From Terriglobia bacterium (GTDB lineage: Bacteria > Acidobacteriota > Terriglobia > Terriglobales > Acidobacteriaceae): 64,000 nucleotides of DNA. The translations under genes and the position numbers were made by a program. How positions within the stretch are numbered: position 1 is the first letter of the stretch; the number at the start of each line of letters is the position of its first letter. The stretch covers positions 62,001 through 126,000 of the forward strand of contig JAIQGK010000011.1 in NCBI GenBank assembly GCA_020072645.1, read 5' to 3'. Below the pieces are notes generated by a model. The model made no database searches. It had not been told where the DNA came from and saw nothing but the letters and a program-made list of their open reading frames with translations. This document shows, piece after piece, positions 51,557 to 59,931 of this stretch.

Positions 51557-53149
51557 TTACTTGAGCCCCACTGAGAAATGCGTGTGGCCGTAAGTGCCGG
51601 TCATTCTGATCGGCACTTCCGCGCCCGCGCCTTTTTTCTTTTTCTTGTAAAAAGGATCAAGTATTTTCAGGAAGATTGATTTCGCTCCGGTAGAGGCCTG
51701 TGAAACGGTCGCGAGCATGCGCATTTTGCCTCCTAGGGCAATGCGCTTATTGAGCAGATTGTACGTGCCTTTCATATCAGCCTCAGCGCCGGGCACGGCG
51801 AAGGAGACGGGTGAAAACGTCGCCACCCCGTCTTTCATTACTACGTCACCTTTCAGGTCAGTGAGCACACGCTCAAAACCATTTTCGTCGTCGTCCTGGT
51901 CGTAATCCTTCTGTTTGTCTTTTTTCCCTTCAGCACGTTCACTCAGTTGGTCAACATCTTTCTGCGTATTCGTGGACGTGAAGCGCGCACGGGCGATGCT
52001 GAAATTTCCATTCAGGCGCACCCGCTCTTTGAACGGCCTGTGCTCCGGTGGAAGCACAGCGTGAGTTTGGAATACAACCGGGCCAACAAGAGGTGAAGTC
52101 CTGGCGTCAGAGAAGAGAAGTATCAAGTCCTGAATCTCTCCCTGGCCGTGAGTCACGTCAAGGGTGACGATCTTTGGCTTGCCGGAAACGCTGCCATGGG
52201 CGAGCAAATTGGTGTTGCCCAGTCTGGCCTCAAGCGAAGGCAGAAACAGATCGCCATTTTTCATGTCGAGCACGCCACGAAATTGGGTACTCAGGTGAAA
52301 CGGATGTCCGCTCTCTTTCACTTCAAAGTCCGGTGTGTCCGTCATTCCGGCCAAGTTTAACTTTTCCAGATTGCCTGAGAATTCACCGCGTGAAGAAACA
52401 ATTCCGCCCAGCGCCTTGAAAACGCCAAGATCGGCCCGGGTCAGCACGTATTTACCTGAAATTGCCGTGCTGCGCACCGTTCCTTTTTGGTCTCTCCATG
52501 GACCTATGGAGCCGCTGGATTCCACTTCTCCCGGCGGCACGGGAAGACGCAGTGACACCTGGAAGGGAACTGCGTTGCGTCCTCCAATCTCATGGAAAAG
52601 GGCATGATGAATCTGGAAGACGAGTTTGTTCTCGCCGTTCTGGCCGGTCGCCAGTTCAAGCAGAGCGTTGTCCGCGCGAAGCTCTTCAATAATGGTCTGA
52701 TCGTTGCCTGAGCTCTCTTCACTGTGCAGGTTTGCACCCTCATGGGGCACGTGGATGCGCAGACCATCGGCAATGATTCTTCTAATCCTTCCCGGCTTGC
52801 TCAACAGCCCGGAGAAGGTGCTTTCAATGGTTAGCTTGCGGATCGTAATGATGGGTTCGGACGGCTTTTGTCCCGGGGCGGAAGTTTTCTGCCGAAATAC
52901 AACGTCCTCAGCAACACATCCTGGGAAAGGGAAATACGTGCTGTGGAACCCGCGCATCTCCACCTGCGCGGACGATGCGCGCTCCAGCCGTTTGGTCATG
53001 GCTTCTCTGGTAAACGGCCACTTCATGGCCATGATGATGAGGAATGCAACCGCGCAAATTGAAACAGCCAACAGAATCCAGCGAAATTTTTGAGCAGGCG
53101 CTCTCGTCGCTGTGGTTTTTTCAGGAAGTGCGACTTCTGTGGACGGCAT
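51557..53149 (-). CDS. AsmA-like membrane-anchored protein
   Basis: 530 residues. One N-terminal transmembrane helix (about 25-45, WILLAVSICAVAFLIIMAM), then long beta-rich repeats typical of AsmA/DUF748 proteins: SAQVEMRGFHSTYFPFPGCV, LADGLRI-type positions near 125-135, and an AsmA C-terminal portion with GDVVMKDGVATFSPVSFAVP (about 429-448). AsmA-like proteins bridge inner and outer membranes and help move lipids. A Lys/Asp-rich stretch (KDKQKDYDQDDDENGFE, about 403-420) is an insertion. It is convergent with the pilin operon. Confidence 0.8.
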   Translation of the reverse strand: MPSTEVALPEKTTATRAPAQKFRWILLAVSICAVAFLIIMAMKWPFTREAMTKRLERASSAQVEMRGFHSTYFPFPGCVAEDVVFRQKTSAPGQKPSEPIITIRKLTIESTFSGLLSKPGRIRRIIADGLRIHVPHEGANLHSEESSGNDQTIIEELRADNALLELATGQNGENKLVFQIHHALFHEIGGRNAVPFQVSLRLPVPPGEVESSGSIGPWRDQKGTVRSTAISGKYVLTRADLGVFKALGGIVSSRGEFSGNLEKLNLAGMTDTPDFEVKESGHPFHLSTQFRGVLDMKNGDLFLPSLEARLGNTNLLAHGSVSGKPKIVTLDVTHGQGEIQDLILLFSDARTSPLVGPVVFQTHAVLPPEHRPFKERVRLNGNFSIARARFTSTNTQKDVDQLSERAEGKKDKQKDYDQDDDENGFERVLTDLKGDVVMKDGVATFSPVSFAVPGAEADMKGTYNLLNKRIALGGKMRMLATVSQASTGAKSIFLKILDPFYKKKKKGAGAEVPIRMTGTYGHTHFSVGLK

Positions 53150-53421
53150 GGCTATCTACTTGGATGCGGAATTTCAGGAGCACTCGAGCAGCCGCTCTCG
53201 TTTTCCACTCACCTAAAGCGCTGACTCAACATTTAGGCATTTACTGCTTGCGGCTGCTCGATTGAAAGCGCAGTGGATTTTCTCCCGGATTGCGCACCCA
53301 TCACATGCCGCAAAACAAGAGTAGAGGCTGGCACAGCGCCGCAAGTACTGAAAGGTGAGTTGAACTGTGTCTCTGAACAGAGAGGAGACTGCCGCAGCAG
53401 CCCCCTCTTATCACACGCAAT

Positions 53422-53781
53422 TTACTTTTTGGTTTTGCCCGCAGCGGAGCAACTCTGCCGGATCACGGTAAATTTTGTTACGTCCACCGGCGTTCCCTGC
53501 TGGCACGTGGTCGGACCTTCATGCGCCTTGCCCGTAAAACGGATGGCAGTGTTGATGCTCGGCGGCGTACCTTTAAAGAAAAGATTGAAAAGTGTCCCAG
53601 TCTTTGTGTCTTTGAGCACCAGGCACCCAGCTTCCACGCCTGCTTCAACGCAACCTGATCCTGTGATCGTTTTTGCTGCAGGTGCGGACTTATCCTGTTT
53701 GGTCTGAGCAGCGGCAATTCCTGTGAATAGGAGGGCTGTCAGGAAGATCGTGGAAAACCTTATCGCCAGATGATGTTTCAT
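53422..53781 (-). CDS. Small exported protein
   Basis: 119 residues from ATG 53781 with AAGGAG upstream; the longer frame to 53892 is not supported. Signal peptide to about 25 (FSTIFLTALLFTGIAAA). The mature domain has GSGCVEAGVEAGCLVLKD, TCQQGTPVDVTKFTVI and a final Cys-containing segment, so four cysteines may form two disulfides. Similar small exported proteins are frequent in Acidobacteriota; function unknown. Confidence 0.65.
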   Translation of the reverse strand: MKHHLAIRFSTIFLTALLFTGIAAAQTKQDKSAPAAKTITGSGCVEAGVEAGCLVLKDTKTGTLFNLFFKGTPPSINTAIRFTGKAHEGPTTCQQGTPVDVTKFTVIRQSCSAAGKTKK

Positions 53782-54627
53782 GGATAGAACTCCTTTCTTT
53801 GCTGCTAAGTGTAAACCTCGAGCGACGTCGCACCGTTGGGCAAGCGGGTTTTCGTGCTCGGCTATCCCAAGTCGGGAACTGCTGGCACCCACTCAAGCGC
53901 GGCAAGCTGAAGTAGCCTTGAAAAGTTCTGGCGCGGGGAATAACGGACGATTTCTGGAATTTTGCCCTGTTAAGTCCCTTAAATGGCATAGAAGGGCAAT
54001 CCAGTCCTGTTCCATTCTTACGGTGTTGAGTCTTCGGCACATTTCTCCCTGTGCAGGTCTTCCGCTGTTTGCTGCACGTTGTTGCTTGTGTGCAAATCCC
54101 GCCTCCATTACGCTCATGGGGGTCACAGGTGGGACACATGGCCGAACGAGCTTACAAGTTTTCTGGTATCGATGGTTTGCCAGCAATCATCAAGGTCGGT
54201 TGTGCGCTTTTCATTCTATTGCTCTGCAGAAGTGGAATATTAATAGAATATTGGAATGGCAACAATCTTTTGGCGTGGCGCAGGTGAGAACAGCCCCCGA
54301 CAAGATCGGAATTTCTTGGGCGTTCGAGCAATCTGAGGGCTTTCAGTTATATTCCGATTCGCTGGGGCCTTCGCGCTCTGCGCGCAGGATTTCAGTTACA
54401 GGCTCAGACGCCTCCAAAAATGCCTCAACTTACACGTCTAAGAGCTATCTTAATCTGCGGCGGCACACTCCAATGTCAGAAATTCACATATCGTAATTTT
54501 CCAATCACTGCACTGGGTGATGATGGTCACATATGTGCGCACGGCAATCGCATAGCATGCAAGCAAGAGAAGGATGAGTTGGCCTCCATTCGATACTGAC
54601 TCATTCTTGCCTCGCAAGGAGGTTTGT
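53782..54627. other. Long non-coding or uncertain region
   Basis: About 850 bases. A 238-codon plus-strand frame at 53780-54496 and several shorter ones have no recognisable domain, no ribosome site and an amino acid composition unlike the neighbours, so no gene is called. The region is less GC-rich than its surroundings. Confidence 0.45.
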
Positions 54628-55113
54628 ATGAGGCTAGCAAGGTTAGTTCCAAGTATAGTTATATGTGCGTTGCTCTTCGGCCCGACCATTGCGTCTGCGG
54701 CTGCAGCCGGCCAGAATGAGTCTGTATACGTAAGTGATATTGAGAACAGGTTGGACAGAGTTACGGCAACGCTGGCTCTCGGCTACGCCATTATTCCCGA
54801 TGCTGACAATGCAAGGAAGGTAGGGATTTTGTGGGGAGGTTCTACGTCGGCAGAAATTCCCTACCGTTTACAGGCTGGGAGAGCTTATCTGTTCATTGGA
54901 GTGTGTGACAAGGATTGTTCGGATCTGGACTTCACATTATTTAATCAAAACCGCTCTGTCGTTGCGATCGAAATGGTTAGCAACAGTCATGGCGTTCCCA
55001 TATTTGCATTCGCGCCGCAGCAGACTGGCACTTATTATTTGCGAGCTACAATGCAACAGTGCCGGACAAGAGGTTGCTATTGGGGCGTCGATATTTTTAG
55101 AAAAGCTGAGTGA
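54628..55113 (+). CDS. Small exported protein of unknown function
   Basis: 161 residues from ATG 54628 with AAGGAGG upstream, a strong site. Signal peptide to about 26 (PSIVICALLFGPTIASA). The mature domain is beta-rich: RAYLFIGVCDKDCSDLDFTL, then TGTYYLRATMQQCRTRGCYW, with two cysteine pairs. This resembles the pre-peptidase C-terminal (PPC)-like fold, as in the pattern of D-L-D plus a tyrosine-rich final strand, but the assignment is tentative. A probable terminator follows. Confidence 0.65.
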   Translation: MRLARLVPSIVICALLFGPTIASAAAAGQNESVYVSDIENRLDRVTATLALGYAIIPDADNARKVGILWGGSTSAEIPYRLQAGRAYLFIGVCDKDCSDLDFTLFNQNRSVVAIEMVSNSHGVPIFAFAPQQTGTYYLRATMQQCRTRGCYWGVDIFRKAE

Positions 55114-55143
55114 CGGCTAAAACTGTTACCGACATACTAAGAA

Positions 55144-55171
55144 GAAGGGGATCATCCTGATGATCCTCTTC
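55144..55171 (+). terminator. Probable terminator after the 54628 gene
   Basis: GGATCATC (55149-55156) and GATGATCC (55159-55166) extend outward with GAAG/CTTC. The T tract is short, so confidence is moderate. Confidence 0.45.
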
Positions 55172-55241
55172 ACATTATATTCCTGATCCCGAAGGCTAAA
55201 TACTCAGAATCGAGATGGGATCGATCCCCAAATATAGCATC

Positions 55242-55331
55242 TGGCGGAGGGAGAGGGATTCGAACCCCCGATACCCTTTCAGGTATAACGGTTTTCAAGA
55301 CCGTCTGTTTCAACCGCTCACACATCCCTCC
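55242..55331 (-). tRNA. tRNA-Ser (anticodon UGA)
   Basis: On the minus strand the acceptor stem GGAGGGA (55331-55325) pairs with TCCCTCC (55252-55246), followed by discriminator G and an encoded CCA (55244-55242). The anticodon TGA is at 55297-55295. The TTCGAAT T-loop (near 55258-55264) and a long variable arm (TACCTG-AAA-GGGTA region) are as expected for a class II tRNA. Confidence 0.97.
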
Positions 55332-55503
55332 GCGTGATTGGTATCAACAGTTTACCAGCACTCGGAAATCGCCGCTGGCATAAGCGATCATTACCTGGTA
55401 CTCAGGGAACTGGAACCGATGGGCCGGACACGTCGCTTTTGGTGGGCAGAAGCTTTGAAAATGTTAATATTTCGTGCAAGGTTTTCGTTCACTCCAAACC
55501 CAG

Positions 55504-56244
55504 ATGCTTAGCAACGTTCCGAACTGGCCGTATCGTTTGTGCAGGCTCCGGTCTGCGCGAACACTTGCATTGTCGTGTAGCGTGGTCGCGGCGGTGGGCA
55601 CTCTAGCAGGTTTCTTTTGCAATGATGCGCACGCTGAGCAGAAAGGTGCGCCGGGGCCAGTAGTGGTCCAGCCGGGATCGCCCGGAAAACCGAGTAAGAG
55701 GCTGCCGCCGTCTACAACGGGAAAGCTGCCGCCGCGGTCGCAAGCGGAAGTGGAGTTCATGCAAGGCATGATCATGCACCATGCGCAAGCCGTGGAGATG
55801 ACGGCGCTGATTCCGTCGCATACGGAAAATAAGGACTTGCAGTTGCTGGGAGCGCGCATCAGCAGTTCACAGTCCAGCGAGATCAACTTTATGAAGCGAT
55901 GGCTGGCGGCCCGTGGGGAACCAGCTTCCATGGCGATGCCGGGAATGAAGGACATGGACATGTCTCGCCATCCGATGCCGCTCATGCCCGGCATGCTTAC
56001 AGCGGAGCAAATGACGGCGCTACGAAAGGCGAAGGGCGCCGAGTTTGACCATTTATTTTTAACCGGGATGATTCAGCACCACAACGGCGCATTAACCATG
56101 GTTAAGGACCTGTTCGATACCGCAGGCGCGGGACAGGATGCCGAGCTGTTTGACTTCGCAACCGATGTGGACAGTGGCCAGCGAGCCGAAATCAGAATTA
56201 TGCAAGGGATGTTAGACAAGAAAACTCCAGAGGAGAAACAATGA
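55504..56244 (+). CDS. Exported DUF305 protein
   Basis: 246 residues from ATG 55504; a TTG at 55474 is less likely. Signal sequence to about 41 (LSCSVVAAVGTLAGFFCNDA). Two DUF305 halves are visible: FMQGMIMHHAQAVEM (about 91-105) and FLTGMIQHHNGALTMV (about 187-202), each with the HH pair typical of this ferritin-like, possibly copper-binding family. It acts in the periplasm. The stop overlaps the next ATG (ATGA), so the DUF305 and LVIVD genes are coupled. Confidence 0.9.
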   Translation: MLSNVPNWPYRLCRLRSARTLALSCSVVAAVGTLAGFFCNDAHAEQKGAPGPVVVQPGSPGKPSKRLPPSTTGKLPPRSQAEVEFMQGMIMHHAQAVEMTALIPSHTENKDLQLLGARISSSQSSEINFMKRWLAARGEPASMAMPGMKDMDMSRHPMPLMPGMLTAEQMTALRKAKGAEFDHLFLTGMIQHHNGALTMVKDLFDTAGAGQDAELFDFATDVDSGQRAEIRIMQGMLDKKTPEEKQ

Positions 56245-58283
56245 ACCGAGTGCCCAGTTTTGTGTTTTGCGTGGCGGTGGCTGCAATGATTTTATTTCCC
56301 GGCGTGAGCCGGCTGCGGGCGCAAGCGCAGACGCCTTCACCCACGCCGGCGGTACAGACGCCTTCGCCCACACCTTCCGCAGCGGAACCAGATGAAGAGG
56401 ACAAGAATCCATTTGCTCCGGAGCCGGCTCCTGTGCTGCAACCGGGCATGAAGGGGTCGGATACAAACGATCCGCGCGCAAAGCTGGCCCCGGGCCTCTA
56501 CAACGCGGGCGAAGCAGCCATGGGGATCAAACACCTTCAGCTCGTTAAAAAGCCGGCCGCATTTCAACTCGGGACTAACAATCCAGATGATCCCAAAGTG
56601 CAGAAGATGCTGGCGCAGCTCAACTCGCCTAATCTGGCAAAGGCGCCAGCCCCCATGCGTTTGGTCATTGCCCAGCTGGCTTTCGCGAACTCCGATCTTG
56701 CGTTCCAGGGCAACCACTTGTTTCAGGGAAATTTTTATGGCGTAAATATCTTTGACATTTCCAATCCGGCAAAGACCACACTGGTGACCTCGCTGGTGTG
56801 CCCTGGTGGACAGGGTGATGTATCGGTGTATAAGAACCTGCTTTTCATGTCTGTGGAGCAGCCAAACGGACGCCTGGATTGCGGCGTGCAGGGCTTCCCT
56901 CCCGATCCTGCACCCCCGGCGGGCGAGCCAAAACCGAAGAAACGCCCAGTGCCGTCAGCGCAGAAAGACCGCTTCCGCGGCGTGAGAATCTTTGATATTT
57001 CTGACATCAAGAATCCCCGGCAGGTGGCGGCGGTGCAGACGTGCCGCGGGTCGCACACACATACGCTGGTCGTGGATCCCAATGACAAAGACAATGTTTA
57101 TATCTACGTGTCAGGCACATCGTTTGTGCGCAGGCCAGAGGAACTGGCTGGATGCTCAGGAGAAGAGCCGGACAAAGACCCGAATACGGCACTGTTTCGC
57201 ATCGACGTGATCAAGGTCCCGGTGGCTTCGCCGCAGGACGCGAAAGTGGTATCGAACCCGCGCGTGTTCATGGACGCCCGGACAGGCGCGATCAATAGCC
57301 TGACCAACGGCGGCACTCATGGCAAGAAAGGCCCGGAGAAGCCGAAGGAGACAAACCAGTGCCACGACATCACCGTATATTCGGCGATCGGGTTGGCGGC
57401 GGGCGCATGCTCCGGAAATGGAATTTTGCTCGATATTAAAGATCCCGTGAATCCCAAGCGTGTGGACGCGGTGAACGACCCGAACTATTCGTACTGGCAT
57501 TCGGCTTCTTTCTCAAACGATGGAAGCAAAGTGCTGTTTACTGATGAATGGGGCGGCGGTTTGGGGGCGCGGTGCCGTCCGAACGATCCGAATGTATGGG
57601 GCGCGGACGCGATCTTTGGTTTGAATAATGATAAGTTAACTTTTGAGAGCTATTACAAAATGCCCGCCGCGCAGAGTGACTCAGAAAACTGTGTGGCGCA
57701 CAACGGCTCGCTGGTTCCAGTGCCTGGCCGCGATATAGAGGTACAAGCCTGGTATCAGGGAGGCATCTCCGTCGTGGACTTCACAGACGCGGCGCACCCA
57801 TATGAAATTGCCTACTTTGATCGTGGACCTATCGATCCGAAGGTGCTGGTGCTGGGCGGCGACTGGTCAGCATATTGGTACAACGGCTACATTTATGGTT
57901 CAGAGATTGCGCGCGGCCTGGACGTGTTTGAACTGACGCCGAGCAAATTTTTGACGCAGAATGAGATTGATGCTGCAAAGACCGTCCGCGTAAGCGAGCT
58001 GAATGTGCAGAACCAGCAAAAAATCGAGTGGCCGGCAAAGCTGGTTGTCGCCAAGGCATATGTGGACCAGTTGTCCCGGTCGCAAGCGTTGCCAGCGGAT
58101 AAAATCACCGCTCTGCAAAAGGCAATCCAGAGCGCGGAGAGCTCACACATGAGCAATGGTGCGGTGGCGAAGTTGAAAGGCATGGCGTCGTCGTTGGCGA
58201 GTGACGCCGGCTCGGCGAAAAGCCCGGCGGATACGACGCGGCTAAAGGCTTTGGCTGAGATTTTGGAGCATCCGGCAGCGTAA
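56241..58283 (+). CDS. Exported LVIVD-repeat protein
   Basis: 680 residues. Signal peptide to about 26. A Pro/Thr-rich linker leads into beta-propeller-type LVIVD repeats: GVNIFDISNPAKTTLVTSLV, GVRIFDISDIKNPRQVAAV, KDPVNPKRVDAVNDPNYSYW and ISVVDFTDAAHPYEIAYFDR. The C-terminal 90 residues are helical. It is probably a periplasmic or surface partner of the DUF305 protein, with which it is translated (4-bp overlap). A strong terminator follows. Confidence 0.9.
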   Translation: MNRVPSFVFCVAVAAMILFPGVSRLRAQAQTPSPTPAVQTPSPTPSAAEPDEEDKNPFAPEPAPVLQPGMKGSDTNDPRAKLAPGLYNAGEAAMGIKHLQLVKKPAAFQLGTNNPDDPKVQKMLAQLNSPNLAKAPAPMRLVIAQLAFANSDLAFQGNHLFQGNFYGVNIFDISNPAKTTLVTSLVCPGGQGDVSVYKNLLFMSVEQPNGRLDCGVQGFPPDPAPPAGEPKPKKRPVPSAQKDRFRGVRIFDISDIKNPRQVAAVQTCRGSHTHTLVVDPNDKDNVYIYVSGTSFVRRPEELAGCSGEEPDKDPNTALFRIDVIKVPVASPQDAKVVSNPRVFMDARTGAINSLTNGGTHGKKGPEKPKETNQCHDITVYSAIGLAAGACSGNGILLDIKDPVNPKRVDAVNDPNYSYWHSASFSNDGSKVLFTDEWGGGLGARCRPNDPNVWGADAIFGLNNDKLTFESYYKMPAAQSDSENCVAHNGSLVPVPGRDIEVQAWYQGGISVVDFTDAAHPYEIAYFDRGPIDPKVLVLGGDWSAYWYNGYIYGSEIARGLDVFELTPSKFLTQNEIDAAKTVRVSELNVQNQQKIEWPAKLVVAKAYVDQLSRSQALPADKITALQKAIQSAESSHMSNGAVAKLKGMASSLASDAGSAKSPADTTRLKALAEILEHPAA

Positions 58284-58296
58284 AATATAGAGGCTC

Positions 58297-58334
58297 GGCG
58301 GCTCGTTCATGAGAACGGGCCGCCAAAGTTTTTT
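58297..58334 (+). terminator. Strong rho-independent terminator after the LVIVD gene
   Basis: GGCGGCTCGTTC (58297-58308), ATGA loop, GAACGGGCCGCC (58313-58324) with one G-T pair, then AAAG and T6. It is 14 bases after the stop. Confidence 0.85.
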
Positions 58335-58486
58335 GCGGTGTCAAAAGAAGTGTTAAGACTGGTTGTCACTCGCTTCGATATCCTCATTGACGGTTAACAC
58401 ATCTGGGCTGAAAGAAGCCATTGCCCCGGAAGCATTCCAGGCTCGGACGGCATCCAAAATGAAATAATCATAAGGGGAGAGATGCC

Positions 58487-59914
58487 ATGAGTACCCAAAA
58501 AGTGATTGAGCTGCCGCGCCGGACTGTCTCCAGCGTAAGCCCCCTGACCGGTGAATTGCTGCGGGAATTTGAGCAGCACTCCGATGATGTAGTTGAAAAC
58601 AAGATCGCTCTTGCTGCCAGGACTTTTCGCGATTATCGCAAAGTCCCTTTTGCTCAGCGCGCCGCCATGATGATGCGCGCAGCGGAGATCCTGGAACACG
58701 AAAAAGATACTTTTGGCCGGATGATGACCCAGGAGATGGGCAAGACGCTGATATCGGCTGTGCAGGAAGCGGAGAAAAGCGCTTTTGGCTGCCGCTTCTA
58801 TGCTGACAATGCAGAGCGGTTCCTGGCCGACGAAGAGGCCAAGACTAATGCCACGCGCAGCTTTGTGCGCTACCAGCCGATCGGTCCAGTCCTGGCCGTA
58901 ATGCCGTGGAATTTTCCCTTCTGGCAGGTGTTTCGCTTTGCCGCACCCGCGCTCATGGCCGGTAACGTTGGATTGCTGAAGCACGCTTCCAATGTGCCGC
59001 AGTGCGCGCTTGCCATTGAAGATATTTTCCGCCGTGCCGGATTCCCTGAAGGCGCTTTTCAGACATTGCTGATCGGCCCAGACCGCGTGAACAACATTAT
59101 CGCCGACCGTCGCATTGCCGCCGCCACACTCACCGGCAGCGTGGGCGCGGGAAGCAGCGTAGCCACGGCAGCCGGAAAGGCCATCAAGAAGTGCGTTCTG
59201 GAGCTTGGCGGCAGTGATCCGTTTATCGTGATGCCCAGTGCGGATTTGGACAAAGCGGTGGAAACCGCAGTGCAGGCCAGGGTGATCAACAATGGACAAT
59301 CATGCATCGCGGCGAAGCGGTTCATTGTTCATCAGCAGATTGCGGAGCAATTTGAAAAGAAATTTGTGGCGCGCATGGCGTCACTCAAAGTTGGGGATCC
59401 CATGGAGGCCTCTACTGATGTTGGGCCGCTGGCGACCGAAGACGTCCTGAAGGGCTTGGAACAGCAGGTGCAAAAAACAATCGAGATGGGCGCCCGCGTT
59501 CTGCTGGGAGGAAAGCGGATCGATCGCAAAGGTAATTTCTTTGCGCCAACTGTCCTGACGGATATTCCACAAGGCTCGCCGGCTTTCGACGACGAGCTCT
59601 TTGGCCCGGTGGCATCGCTCTATCGCGCGACTGACATGGGCGAGGCGATTGAGATTGCCAACAATTCCATCTTTGGATTGGGCGCGTGCGCGTGGACCAA
59701 CGACGCGAAGGAGCGCGACATGTTCATCAATGAGATTGAGTCAGGGCTGGCCTTTATCAATGGAATGGTGGCCTCTGATCCGCGTATTCCTTTTGGCGGC
59801 GTGAAGCATTCAGGTTATGGACGCGAACTGAGCCATCACGGCATCATGGAATTTGTGAATGTAAAGTCGGTTTGCATTCAGAAAGCGGATTTGGGAAAAA
59901 GCCGCACGGAATAG
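58487..59914 (+). CDS. NAD(P)-dependent semialdehyde dehydrogenase (succinate-semialdehyde type)
   Basis: 475 residues, an aldehyde dehydrogenase. Catalytic C273 in NNGQSC, general base E239 in LELGG, N142 in PWNFPFW and the GFGGVK-like [15 protein letters not shown] segment are all intact. The length and the motif set match the GabD/YneI group, which oxidises succinate semialdehyde to succinate. It is convergent with the fusion gene, with only 17 bases between stops. It may supply a linked catabolic step. Confidence 0.9.
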   Translation: MSTQKVIELPRRTVSSVSPLTGELLREFEQHSDDVVENKIALAARTFRDYRKVPFAQRAAMMMRAAEILEHEKDTFGRMMTQEMGKTLISAVQEAEKSAFGCRFYADNAERFLADEEAKTNATRSFVRYQPIGPVLAVMPWNFPFWQVFRFAAPALMAGNVGLLKHASNVPQCALAIEDIFRRAGFPEGAFQTLLIGPDRVNNIIADRRIAAATLTGSVGAGSSVATAAGKAIKKCVLELGGSDPFIVMPSADLDKAVETAVQARVINNGQSCIAAKRFIVHQQIAEQFEKKFVARMASLKVGDPMEASTDVGPLATEDVLKGLEQQVQKTIEMGARVLLGGKRIDRKGNFFAPTVLTDIPQGSPAFDDELFGPVASLYRATDMGEAIEIANNSIFGLGACAWTNDAKERDMFINEIESGLAFINGMVASDPRIPFGGVKHSGYGRELSHHGIMEFVNVKSVCIQKADLGKSRTE

Positions 59915-59931
59915 AGCGGAATTGTTTGCGC

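Noticed and set aside
53780-54496. 238-codon plus-strand frame
   Set aside because: No domain, no ribosome site, unusual composition; kept only as an uncertain region.
58394-59299. 301-codon minus-strand frame
   Set aside because: Complement of the semialdehyde dehydrogenase.
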